Origin: Bacillota bacterium
GTDB taxonomy: Bacteria > Bacillota > Clostridia > Christensenellales > UMGS416
NCBI GenBank assembly: GCA_023409755.1
Contig: JAEYRA010000161.1
Span: 1 to 9,209 of the forward strand
Direction: 5' to 3'
DNA: 9,209 bases
Shown: in pieces, positions 1 through 6,120 of the stretch
Layout of the letters: every line of letters begins with the position of its first letter
Position numbering within the stretch: the stretch's first letter is position 1
The notes under the pieces: generated by a model
Database searches by the model: none
Told to the model about the DNA's origin: nothing
Seen by the model: the letters and a program-made list of their open reading frames with translations, nothing else
Made by a program: the position numbers and the translations under genes

Positions 1-764
1 TCTACCACCCGGCACATCTCTCCCTGCAGGCCGTATTGCACGATGAGCTGCCCGTCATAGCAGTCAAACGTGCCTGGCGCCGTGGCGGCCTCATGCAACT
101 CCCCGTCAAACAGGGTGGCGGATTTCATGTTGCCGTCCGTGTCGCCTGACAGTGCCAGAAGCCCTCCATGGCATGGTGTAAGATACAGATAACGAATGGG
201 GATGAGCAGTTTCCCGGTGTAATCCATGAGGCCCGTCACATATGTACCGGAATCGTCCACACGTGTGACCGCAATCCGATTGCCCCCCAGCCGATAGGCT
301 CTCGCCAAAGGTTCTTCACTCAGCTTCCGCCCAGCGGTATCATACAGATACCCGACCACCGGGTTATCCTCCCTGCCCGTGGGGTATATCACCGCCGGCA
401 CAGCAAAAAAGACGATCGGGCCGGTGTATTGGCCGCCCCCATCGCCGTCGCTGACCGAATCGGCCAAAATCTCCACCTCTGCAAAGGAGCAGGGAAGCAC
501 TTCCTGCCCGCGGGAGTCCACCACGCCCTGGTGGTTGTTCTGCTCCACCACATAGTAGCGCAGCGAGTCTTCGGCAACGGGGGCCGCCGTGGGCGATGCC
601 GTCAGCGTCGGGGTTGGCGTCACAACGGCAGCCGATGCACCGGAGGAAACAGCGGCCGAGCCCGCGCCCGGCGTCTCATCGGCGTGGGGAGCCGTCGCCA
701 CACAGCCACCCAGCACGTGGAACAGCAACACAAGGGCCAGGCAAACAACTCGTTTGACCCTCAT
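1..764 (-). CDS. Putative WG-repeat lipoprotein, C-terminus cut by window edge
   Basis: An open frame of 254 codons starts at ATG 764 and runs off the left edge without a stop. GGAGG at 773-777 lies 8 nt before the ATG, which supports the start. The N-terminus is a lipoprotein signal peptide: MRVKR, then a hydrophobic stretch, then LGGC with the lipidated cysteine at residue 21. Residues 22-60 form a linker rich in Ala, Ser, Thr and Pro, as expected for a membrane-anchored exported protein. From about residue 65 come units of the type 'YYVVEQNNHQGVVDSRGQEVLP' in shape: aromatic/valine strand, short turn, G-V/L-V/M-D-x-x-G-x-x-L/V-I/L-P. Another copy, GLMDYTGKLLIPIRY, lies near residues 190-205. 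This pattern resembles WG (KWG) beta repeats, probably a surface-exposed beta-rich fold. Function and ligand are unknown. It lies 78 nt downstream of the ECF S-component gene on the same strand with no terminator between them, so co-transcription is possible. Confidence 0.75.
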   Translation of the reverse strand, partial: MRVKRVVCLALVLLFHVLGGCVATAPHADETPGAGSAAVSSGASAAVVTPTPTLTASPTAAPVAEDSLRYYVVEQNNHQGVVDSRGQEVLPCSFAEVEILADSVSDGDGGGQYTGPIVFFAVPAVIYPTGREDNPVVGYLYDTAGRKLSEEPLARAYRLGGNRIAVTRVDDSGTYVTGLMDYTGKLLIPIRYLYLTPCHGGLLALSGDTDGNMKSATLFDGELHEAATAPGTFDCYDGQLIVQYGLQGEMCRVV

Positions 765-842
765 CTGGCTCACCTCCACAGCCGCCGGGTACTGCCCAAC
801 AGCTGAATTCACCTTCTAGCCCTGATGCACCCTAGGAGTGGA

Positions 843-1352
843 TTACCACTCCTTCATCACCGCCGTCAGCGCCCGGCGGATGGCCAGCGTCAGCGGCAAG
901 CCAAGCGCCACACCACCCACCAGCTGCAGCAGGTTGTAGGGCACACTGGCCAACCACGCCGGGCCGATGAGAACCGCCTCGTAGAGTGCGTACCCGGCCA
1001 CCATGATGACCCCACCCAAGGACATGGCCAACAGCAGGCGCGGCAAGCGGCTCTCCCGCCCGGCCAGCAGGCCCACGGCCAGGCCCATCAGGGCCTTAAT
1101 GACAAGCGTGCCCGGCGCGTACATGGCCGCGCCCACGAGGAGATCCGCAAACATGGAGCCGATGCCGGCGGCGGCAGCCCCCCATGGCCCACCCAACACC
1201 ACCGCTGCCGCGTAAATGACCGAGTCGCCAGCGTTGATGTAGGAACCGGCTGAGACGAACGGCAGCGGAATGCGCACCAGCATCGTCACGACCATCACAA
1301 TCGCCCCAAAGAGGCCGCACAGCACCAATCTTTTTGTCAGTGTGTTTCGCAT
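843..1352 (-). CDS. ECF transporter S component (substrate-specific membrane subunit)
   Basis: This 169-residue hydrophobic protein would be the membrane subunit that binds a vitamin or small nutrient and docks on a shared EcfA-EcfA'-EcfT energising module. Features resembling the ECF-ribofla_trS family (PF07155) are: an N-terminal TLTKRLVLCGLFGAI helix with small residues; the loop SAGSYINAGDSVIYAA near residues 35-50; GGPWGAAAAGIGSMFADLL near 55-73; and YAPGTLVIKALMG-x-x-xG near 77-93. About five or six membrane segments fit the family length. The start is ATG 1352, because GGAGGGG at 1356-1362 lies just before it. An in-frame TTG at 1364 overlaps that ribosome binding site and is not the start. 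No EcfA or EcfT gene is in view, which suits a group II ECF system with shared ATPases. The substrate cannot be read from the sequence; hydroxymethylpyrimidine or another vitamin precursor is a guess. The divergent neighbour is rpsT. Confidence 0.85.
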   Translation of the reverse strand: MRNTLTKRLVLCGLFGAIVMVVTMLVRIPLPFVSAGSYINAGDSVIYAAAVVLGGPWGAAAAGIGSMFADLLVGAAMYAPGTLVIKALMGLAVGLLAGRESRLPRLLLAMSLGGVIMVAGYALYEAVLIGPAWLASVPYNLLQLVGGVALGLPLTLAIRRALTAVMKEW

Positions 1353-1463
1353 GTTCCCCTCCAAATATGGTTCACGCTAACGCCGGAGCGCCAGCGAGAA
1401 GGTCACAATTGCGGGAGGCGCCCTCCTCTTTGCCGCTTGGACTGTCACACGCCCCCGTCTGGT
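1353..1463 (-). other. Structured 5' leader of the ECF S-component gene
   Basis: From the likely transcription start near 1463 to the ATG at 1352 is about 111 nt, long for a gene with an ordinary ribosome binding site. It holds two hairpins read on the minus strand: GGAGG-GCG-CCTCC (1426 to 1414), and CGCTGG-CGCT-CCGGCG (1396 to 1381, one G-U pair). The motif TGTGAC occurs twice, at 1444-1449 and 1402-1407. Neither hairpin is followed by a T run, so these are not simple terminators. I could not match the leader to TPP (no CUGAGA core), preQ1, THF or another riboswitch I know. It could be a ligand- or protein-responsive leader, or just GC-rich DNA. Confidence 0.35.
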
Positions 1464-1468
1464 TCCCT

Positions 1469-1474
1469 ATTATA
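1469..1474 (-). promoter_or_regulatory. -10 box (TATAAT) of the ECF S-component gene
   Basis: A perfect TATAAT is read on the minus strand and predicts a start near 1463. No good -35 box lies 16-18 nt upstream: the hexamer at the 17-nt spacing is CTTTTC. That position lies within the inverted repeat GTGC-N6-GCAC at 1487-1500. An activator or other help may be needed. Confidence 0.6.
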
Positions 1475-1486
1475 CACAAAACAGGA

Positions 1487-1500
1487 GTGCGGAAAAGCAC
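1487..1500. repeat. Short inverted repeat GTGC-N6-GCAC over the -35 position
   Basis: Two 4-nt arms (1487-1490 and 1497-1500) are separated by GGAAAA. The repeat covers the place where the -35 element of the minus-strand ECF promoter would be. It could be an operator half-site pair. Arms this short also arise by chance. Confidence 0.25.
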
Positions 1501-1618
1501 ACAATCCATTTATTATTACAATGCTTACCGATCCGCCTGCTCCCCAACCTGCTGCGCCTGCAGACCCTCCTCAGCACAGACGCGGGCTGCCGCATGTGTT
1601 TGTTTCAAGAAAAAAACC

Positions 1619-1647
1619 TTGCATTGGGCTCGTCGCCATGATAAAAT
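1619..1647 (+). promoter_or_regulatory. rpsT promoter
   Basis: A -35 TTGCAT at 1619-1624 and a -10 TAAAAT at 1642-1647 are separated by exactly 17 nt. TG at 1639-1640 sits one base before the -10, which makes an extended -10 element. An A-rich tract (about 1608-1617) lies just upstream of the -35, like an UP element. The start is expected near 1654, giving a leader of about 33 nt. This is the best housekeeping-type promoter in the window, as fits a ribosomal protein gene. Confidence 0.8.
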
Positions 1648-1672
1648 ACCCTTTGCTGTGAAGAAACAAGCA

Positions 1673-1680
1673 AGGAGGTG
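1673..1680 (+). promoter_or_regulatory. Ribosome binding site of rpsT (AGGAGGTG), deciding a TTG start
   Basis: AGGAGG at 1673-1678 lies 8 nt before TTG 1687. The in-frame GTG at 1678 is part of the Shine-Dalgarno sequence itself, so it cannot be the start. Confidence 0.85.
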
Positions 1681-1686
1681 AACATC

Positions 1687-1947
1687 TTGCCGAATATTAA
1701 GTCTGCAGAGAAGAGAGTCCAAATTGGTGAGAGAAACAACCTGCGTAACCGTATGGTGAAGTCAGGGGTCAAGACCGCGCTCAAGAAGTTCGATACTGCC
1801 GTTGCCGCTGGTGACGCTGACGCAGTGGCTCTGCACTCCCAGGCAGCCAGTTCCGTCGACAAGGCCGCCTCCAAGGGTGTTATCCACAAGAACGCGGCCA
1901 ACCGCAAGAAGGCCCAGCTGGCGAAGAAACTCGCTGCCAAAGCCTAA
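1687..1947 (+). CDS. rpsT: 30S ribosomal protein S20
   Basis: The 86-residue basic protein begins (M)PNIKSAEKRVQIGERNNLRN and ends in the Lys/Ala-rich GVIHKNAANRKKAQLAKKL, both hallmarks of S20. S20 binds 16S rRNA in the body of the 30S subunit and is a three-helix bundle; the length is normal. TTG is chosen as start codon because S20 proteins begin M-P-N-I-K-S-A and because the ribosome binding site spacing fits only this codon. In Escherichia coli rpsT also starts with UUG, and that weak start is known to matter for autogenous control by S20; the same may hold here by inference. The gene has its own promoter at 1619-1647 and a hairpin terminator 16 nt after the stop, so it is probably transcribed alone. 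It converges on holA and diverges from the ECF gene. Confidence 0.97.
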   Translation: MPNIKSAEKRVQIGERNNLRNRMVKSGVKTALKKFDTAVAAGDADAVALHSQAASSVDKAASKGVIHKNAANRKKAQLAKKLAAKA

Positions 1948-1962
1948 TCACCACGCAAAAAC

Positions 1963-1990
1963 AAGCTCCCGTCACAACGGGAGCTTTTTT
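1963..1990. terminator. Bidirectional intrinsic terminator between rpsT and holA
   Basis: A perfect 10-bp stem, AAGCTCCCGT (1963-1972) with ACGGGAGCTT (1977-1986), closes a CACA loop and runs into TTTTTT on the plus strand. On the minus strand the same stem is followed by a T-rich tail, GTTTTTG (complement of 1956-1962), so it can also end the holA transcript, whose stop lies 34 nt away. Sharing one hairpin is common between convergent genes. Confidence 0.92.
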
Positions 1991-2023
1991 GTTGCTTTGC
2001 AAGCTGCTTGGCGGGCCATAGGC

Positions 2024-3055
2024 CTATGCTCGCTGGGCGGAAGCCAGCGTCAGCAATTCCATTGCCAGCAGCTCCACCGCGTCCCAATCTGAGGACAAGC
2101 CCTGCTTGGGGCGCTGGTCGGCCAGGGCGCAGAGACCCACCGCGCGGGTCAAATCCTCCCGCCGCCAGGCGCGGGCTGTTCGCCCAGCCGCCTCCACCGC
2201 GAAGGGCGGCGCGCCCAGCAGCGACGCCAGCTCCCGCGTTTGTCCGCTCCCCGCTGCCTTGGCCGCGGCCATCAGCCGTGCCTGCCGCTCAATCAAGGAC
2301 ACCAGGCCATTGAGATTCTCCCCCTGGGCCTGGAAGCCGCGCATCTCCGCCAGCGCCGCGCCCTGCCCGGCAAAGAGGCGATCTATAAACTGAAACACCT
2401 TGGATTCCACGCTCTGCACACAGACGGCTTCAAAGTCCGCACGGGTCACCACCGGCCCGGCGGCGTGGGCACAGGCTTTGGCGACCTCCCGGCTCAGCAC
2501 CTCCAGGTCGTCGCCGCAGTAGCGTATGAGAAAGCGGGCATCCTCCTGGCTGACTGTACGCTCGTATTTCCGGCAGAACTTGGCAATCTGTTCGACCAAC
2601 TCCTTCTCACTCAGGCGGGCAAACTCCACAATCTCAGCTTGCTTGGAAAGGTATTTCCACACGGCCTTGGTGCGATCCGGGTCGCCCCGCAGCAGAAAGA
2701 CCAGCGAGGCCGTGGGCGGGAAGTCGGAAAACAACGTCTCCAGCTCGGCCTGCTCCTTTTTGCCGTCCAACCCACTGCCCCGCTGGCTTGACAGCAGCGC
2801 CGGATAGTCTCTGACTAAAATCAGTCGGTATTCCGACAACATGGGCAGGGTCTCCGCCGCCCGACGAATCTCGGCAGCGTTGGCTCGCTCGCCCTCCAGA
2901 TAGGTGGCGTTGAGTTCCTCCATGCCATTGGCCAGCACACGGGCCGTTAACGCTTCCAGCGTCCGGTCCTTCACATATTCCTCCGGGCCGTGGAAGATGA
3001 ACGCCCCCCCGACCTGCCCGGCCTTGATTCTAGCGAAAATTCCCCGATAATCCAT
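2024..3055 (-). CDS. holA: DNA polymerase III delta subunit (clamp loader)
   Basis: This 343-residue protein is the delta subunit, which opens the beta sliding clamp as part of the clamp-loader complex. Family marks are: FIFHGPEEYVKDR near residues 19-31 (the usual 'G.E.yL' start of the AAA-like domain); LVFLLRGDPDRTKAVWKYL near 118-136; the middle-domain segment RYCGDDLEVLSREVAK near 178-193; FQFIDRLFAG at 221-230, typical of the start of the collar domain; and LASLLGAPPFAVEAAGR with DQRPKQG near 277-319 at the C-terminus. As in other delta subunits no Walker A motif is present. The length is normal. ATG 3055 lies within the last codons of comEC (26-nt overlap); GAGAGGCGG upstream is a modest ribosome binding site, so translational coupling is likely. 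It is the last gene before the shared terminator. Confidence 0.95.
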   Translation of the reverse strand: MDYRGIFARIKAGQVGGAFIFHGPEEYVKDRTLEALTARVLANGMEELNATYLEGERANAAEIRRAAETLPMLSEYRLILVRDYPALLSSQRGSGLDGKKEQAELETLFSDFPPTASLVFLLRGDPDRTKAVWKYLSKQAEIVEFARLSEKELVEQIAKFCRKYERTVSQEDARFLIRYCGDDLEVLSREVAKACAHAAGPVVTRADFEAVCVQSVESKVFQFIDRLFAGQGAALAEMRGFQAQGENLNGLVSLIERQARLMAAAKAAGSGQTRELASLLGAPPFAVEAAGRTARAWRREDLTRAVGLCALADQRPKQGLSSDWDAVELLAMELLTLASAQRA

Positions 3056-5267
3056 CGGCCCAACCGCCTCTCCATGGGGTCAGCCTCACCACGCCATCCC
3101 GTTCGTCCAGCGCGATGCTGCCCGCCTTCTCCACATTATAGACGGCTCCCTGCCCCTCGGCAAGGTCAGCCGCCGTCACCACCGTCGCCGGCGCACCATC
3201 GGCCAGTGCCCGTGCTCGGTCGCCGGGCACGTTCAGCACCACAACCTCCCCAGCCACCATGGAGGCGCGAATGGGCTTCTCCCCACGCTTGAGCGCATAG
3301 GGCACATAACGTACGGTCCACCCATCCACCGCCACCGTCAGCGCTGCCCCGCCGTCCCACTGCTGCCAGCTCCAGGGGCTTTGGCTCACCGGGGTCAGTG
3401 TCAGGCTGCCGGCAACCATCTCCCCCAACACAAGGCCGTTCTGTCCGGTCAGCCAGTCATCGGGCACATAGATGCAACCGATGTCCACGCTGCCATTGCC
3501 CGTGAACGGCAGCAGCGTCATGAGCGGTTTGCGATCCAGCAGGCAAAGGGACGTCAGCCGTGTCACACCCCGTTTGGCCAGGTAGTCTGCCGCCGCGTCC
3601 CACCGGTCGCCGCAGACCACATGGTAGCCGTCGGCATCCTGCCAGACCATACTCACGTGCGCGCCGCCCTCATGGAGCAGTACACCCTCCCCCGGTTCGG
3701 CCATCACCGCTGGCAGCGGTGAAAACTGCACCACCACGAGGACAGCCAACAGCCCCATGGCCACCCACCGCAGGAGTCGGCCCATCCGCACCACCGCCGG
3801 GCTCAGGGCCAGCACCAGCGCGGCATACAACCCCTGCAGCCACAGGGGCGGCGTGGTAGCTGCCAGTGTCAGCGGCGTGCGAGCCAGCCCCTGCACAGCA
3901 CCCAGATACTGCTGACCATACCAATCCACCAGGCTGCCCACCCGCGCCGCCGGCTCGGCCAGCCACCCCACGGCCACCAGTGCCATCCCACCCAGCTGCA
4001 GCAGGAAGGATGACGGTACCAGCAGGAGGTTCGCCACCGGCGACAGCAGTGATACACCGTTGAAATACCACAACACCATCGGCAGCGCCAGCAGCTGCAC
4101 CACGACCGTGATGCCCAGCGCCCCGGCCACGCCCTGCAACAACGGTTGGGGCGGCAGGGCTTGCTGGGCAGGCACGCCCCACAGCACGATGGCAGCTGTG
4201 GCGGCAAACGACAGCTGGAACCCGGCGTCAAAGAGATCGAGAGGGTTGAGGCACAGGAGCAGCATGACAGCGGCAGCCAGGGAGGTGAGCGGGTCGTACC
4301 GCCGGGCAGCCACCAGCGCACCCATTGCCACCAGCCACATCACCGCCGCCCGCAGCAGCGATGGCGCCGGCCCGGCAAAGAGCACATAGGCCGCCAGCAC
4401 CAGCAGGCTCACCGCCAGTGAGACCGGCAGCGGCAGCCGCAACCGCCGACAGAGGAGCCACGCCGCGCCAGCTGTCAGGCTGACGTTCAGGCCCGACACC
4501 GCCAGCAGATGGGCCAACCCCAATGCGCCAAAGGCGTTACGCCCCTCGTCGGAGATGCCGTTCTTGCTACCGCTGAGCAGCGCGTCCACAATACCTGCCG
4601 TGTCCAGGCGGAGATTGCGCCGCAGCACCTGCCGCGCGTAGGCGCGAGCGTCATCCACCCAAGCGCGCCACCCCACGTCACTTGTCTGCTCCACCACCGG
4701 CTGGGTGTTGGTAGCCACAAAACGCACACCCTGCCGCAGGTAGTAGCCGCGGGCGTTGAAATCACCAAAGAACCGGCTGACGGCAGGCCGCTGCAGCCCG
4801 GCCTGCACGACCAACCCGTCGCCCAGCCGGGCTTCAGCGGCGTCATCCGATGCCGTCAGCGCCACTCGGCCCTCCACTGCCGTCCCGTCGACCGTCACGC
4901 GGTCCAGCGTGTACCGGGCGTGGCCGGCAGCCGTCCAGCCAACCCCCACCACCCGGCCGCGCACTTCGCCGGCCCCAGCGGGTTGCCAGGGGTCATCGGC
5001 CCACGCCGGCAGAGCAAACCCCAGCAATGCCACCCCCGCGGCGAAGGCAAGGGCCATCGCCGGCAGCAGGGGCGATCGCCTGCGGGCGAAGTGAACGAAG
5101 CACAGCACGGTGAGCAACGCCACAACACCCAGCGCCCACCAACGAGCCTGGGGCAGCACTGTACCGGCCAGGATGCCCGCCATCAGGTAAAGGGCAGCCA
5201 AAAGGAGGGGCCGTCCACGGACGGCCCGCACCTCTATGGGCCAGGCGCTCCCCTCCCCGCTCCCCAT
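3030..5267 (-). CDS. comEC: ComEC-type DNA uptake channel with degenerate C-terminal MBL-like region
   Basis: The 745-residue membrane protein matches ComEC/Rec2, which passes single-stranded DNA across the cytoplasmic membrane during transformation. Domain order: N-terminal hydrophobic segments (about 18-90); a soluble DUF4131/OB-like part (about 97-190) ending in FFGDFNARGYYLRQGVRF; the competence domain (about 220-510) with HLLAVSGLNVS at 253-263, SLLRAAVMW at 303-311 and DAGFQLSF at 347-354; then a soluble tail (about 525-745). In ComEC the tail is normally a metallo-beta-lactamase-like domain with an SHPHADH-type motif. Here the corresponding stretch reads LTSLCLLDRKPLMTLL (571-586) with no histidine, while the family ending (NVEKAGSIALDERDG) is kept. 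The start ATG 5267 lies 2 nt after the stop of the upstream MBL gene and has no clear ribosome binding site of its own, so coupling is likely; the exact start is the least certain part. The region is very GC-rich. Confidence 0.93.
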   Translation of the reverse strand: MGSGEGSAWPIEVRAVRGRPLLLAALYLMAGILAGTVLPQARWWALGVVALLTVLCFVHFARRRSPLLPAMALAFAAGVALLGFALPAWADDPWQPAGAGEVRGRVVGVGWTAAGHARYTLDRVTVDGTAVEGRVALTASDDAAEARLGDGLVVQAGLQRPAVSRFFGDFNARGYYLRQGVRFVATNTQPVVEQTSDVGWRAWVDDARAYARQVLRRNLRLDTAGIVDALLSGSKNGISDEGRNAFGALGLAHLLAVSGLNVSLTAGAAWLLCRRLRLPLPVSLAVSLLVLAAYVLFAGPAPSLLRAAVMWLVAMGALVAARRYDPLTSLAAAVMLLLCLNPLDLFDAGFQLSFAATAAIVLWGVPAQQALPPQPLLQGVAGALGITVVVQLLALPMVLWYFNGVSLLSPVANLLLVPSSFLLQLGGMALVAVGWLAEPAARVGSLVDWYGQQYLGAVQGLARTPLTLAATTPPLWLQGLYAALVLALSPAVVRMGRLLRWVAMGLLAVLVVVQFSPLPAVMAEPGEGVLLHEGGAHVSMVWQDADGYHVVCGDRWDAAADYLAKRGVTRLTSLCLLDRKPLMTLLPFTGNGSVDIGCIYVPDDWLTGQNGLVLGEMVAGSLTLTPVSQSPWSWQQWDGGAALTVAVDGWTVRYVPYALKRGEKPIRASMVAGEVVVLNVPGDRARALADGAPATVVTAADLAEGQGAVYNVEKAGSIALDERDGVVRLTPWRGGWADGLSGNFR

Positions 5268-5269
5268 GG

Positions 5270-6001
5270 CTACAGGTGATAGGTTTGGCCTTCCTGCGCC
5301 ACCTCCGCCGCGGGGAAGACGGTTTGCGCCTCTCGCAGGCGATCACCTTCGTCAGTACCGGGGAACATGTGAGTCAGCAGCAGCCGGCCCACGCCAGCCT
5401 CCCGCCCCACCTCCGCCGCCAGCTTCGCTGACAGGTGCGGCAGGCCCTCATGCCAATCCGCGTGGGCAAACAGGGCGTCGATGAGCAGCAAGTCCGCCCC
5501 CCGGGAGAAGCCCGCAAAGCCCGGTGTGGTGTTGAGGTCGCCGGAGTAGACGAAGCTCTTGCCCCCGGCCTGCACCCGCAAGGCGTTGCACTCCACCGGG
5601 TGGCACACCGGGAAGAACGACAGCTCCACCCCATCGAGCACACGCTGGTCCCCGCCGTTCACAATGTCCAGCCCGAAGTACGGCGTCGCCCGCAGTTCCT
5701 CCACCACGGCCTGCGGCGTGCCCGGCAGGAACACCGGCAGCCCTTTGGGCCAACGGGCCGTCACATCCACAAACTGCAGGGCATAGCGCAGCACCAGCAT
5801 GTCCGACATATGATCGCCATGCAGGTGGGTCAGAACGACAGCGTCCAGGCTCTCCACCGGGCAATGGCCCTGCAGCCGTGCCAGCACACCGCTGCCACAG
5901 TCCAACAACAGGCGCTTCCCCGCCGCCTCTAAAAGGTACCCCGAACAGGCACAGCCCGTCTTGGGGTAAGGCCCATATTTGCCCAGCACTGTGAGTTTCA
6001 T
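5270..6001 (-). CDS. MBL-fold metallo-hydrolase (YhfI / RNase Z-like)
   Basis: This 243-residue cytoplasmic protein has a complete metallo-beta-lactamase active site: THLHGDH at 58-64 (His59, His61, Asp63, His64), His134 in CHP, Asp155 in YSGD and His211 in LLLTHM. That set binds two zinc ions in the RNase Z-type branch of the superfamily. The N-terminus MKLTVLGKYGPYPKTGCACSG and the size recall Bacillus subtilis YhfI, an uncharacterised MBL protein; this comparison is from memory. The substrate is unknown; a phosphodiester or other hydrolysable bond is the family expectation. ATG 6001 is chosen because AAGGGGG at 6009-6015 lies 7 nt before it. The frame stays open farther upstream to 6121, but that extension crosses the promoter and the neighbouring terminator. 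It is the first gene of the unit with comEC and holA. Confidence 0.9.
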   Translation of the reverse strand: MKLTVLGKYGPYPKTGCACSGYLLEAAGKRLLLDCGSGVLARLQGHCPVESLDAVVLTHLHGDHMSDMLVLRYALQFVDVTARWPKGLPVFLPGTPQAVVEELRATPYFGLDIVNGGDQRVLDGVELSFFPVCHPVECNALRVQAGGKSFVYSGDLNTTPGFAGFSRGADLLLIDALFAHADWHEGLPHLSAKLAAEVGREAGVGRLLLTHMFPGTDEGDRLREAQTVFPAAEVAQEGQTYHL

Positions 6002-6008
6002 GGCAATT

Positions 6009-6015
6009 CCCCCTT
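6009..6015 (-). promoter_or_regulatory. Ribosome binding site of the MBL hydrolase gene
   Basis: AAGGGGG is read on the minus strand with a 7-nt spacer to ATG 6001. It fixes the start, and because the predicted transcript begins near 6018 it lies almost at the 5' end of the mRNA. Confidence 0.75.
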
Positions 6016-6023
6016 GGTTAAAA

Positions 6024-6032
6024 ATTATACCA
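6024..6032 (-). promoter_or_regulatory. Extended -10 promoter of the MBL-comEC-holA unit
   Basis: TGGTATAAT on the minus strand is a perfect TATAAT (6029 to 6024) with the TG-N extension. There is no good -35 at the normal distance: TTGCAC is present but 23 nt upstream, and extended -10 promoters can do without one. The transcript would start near 6018, giving a leader of only about 17 nt. It is the only clear promoter upstream of comEC and holA in this window. Confidence 0.75.
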
Positions 6033-6079
6033 CGCCTGTGTATCGGGTTACAGTGCAAGAGATACAAGCTGCAAGCCAA

Positions 6080-6106
6080 AGGCCCCGAGCGAACCGCCCG
6101 GGGCCT
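6080..6106 (-). terminator. Intrinsic terminator of the sugar ABC transporter operon
   Basis: On the minus strand AGGCCCCG pairs with CGGGGCCT, and inside them a G-U pair and GCG/CGC continue the stem to about 12 bp around a GTT loop. The tail is TTTGGCTTG, a weak T run. It sits 14 nt after the stop of the solute-binding gene and upstream of the MBL promoter, so it separates the two units. Confidence 0.78.
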
Positions 6107-6120
6107 CGGCTGAGGGTACA

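Noticed and set aside
168..806. A 212-codon plus-strand open frame opposite the lipoprotein gene.
   Set aside because: The minus strand holds a continuous frame with signal peptide, lipobox and repeats. The plus-strand product is a His/Arg-rich shadow.
1353..1364. TTG at 1364 as the start of the ECF S component.
   Set aside because: The TTG is part of the sequence forming the ribosome binding site for ATG 1352.
1353..1463. A TPP, preQ1 or THF riboswitch in front of the ECF gene.
   Set aside because: The conserved cores I know of for these classes are not present; only generic hairpins are seen.
1501..1610. A small RNA or tRNA gene in the AT-rich part of the divergent intergenic region.
   Set aside because: No cloverleaf, CCA end, T-loop motif or promoter-terminator pair was found.
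4509..5279. A 256-codon plus-strand open frame opposite the 5' part of comEC.
   Set aside because: The protein is His/Pro/Gln/Arg-rich with no motif, as expected for an antisense frame in very GC-rich DNA.
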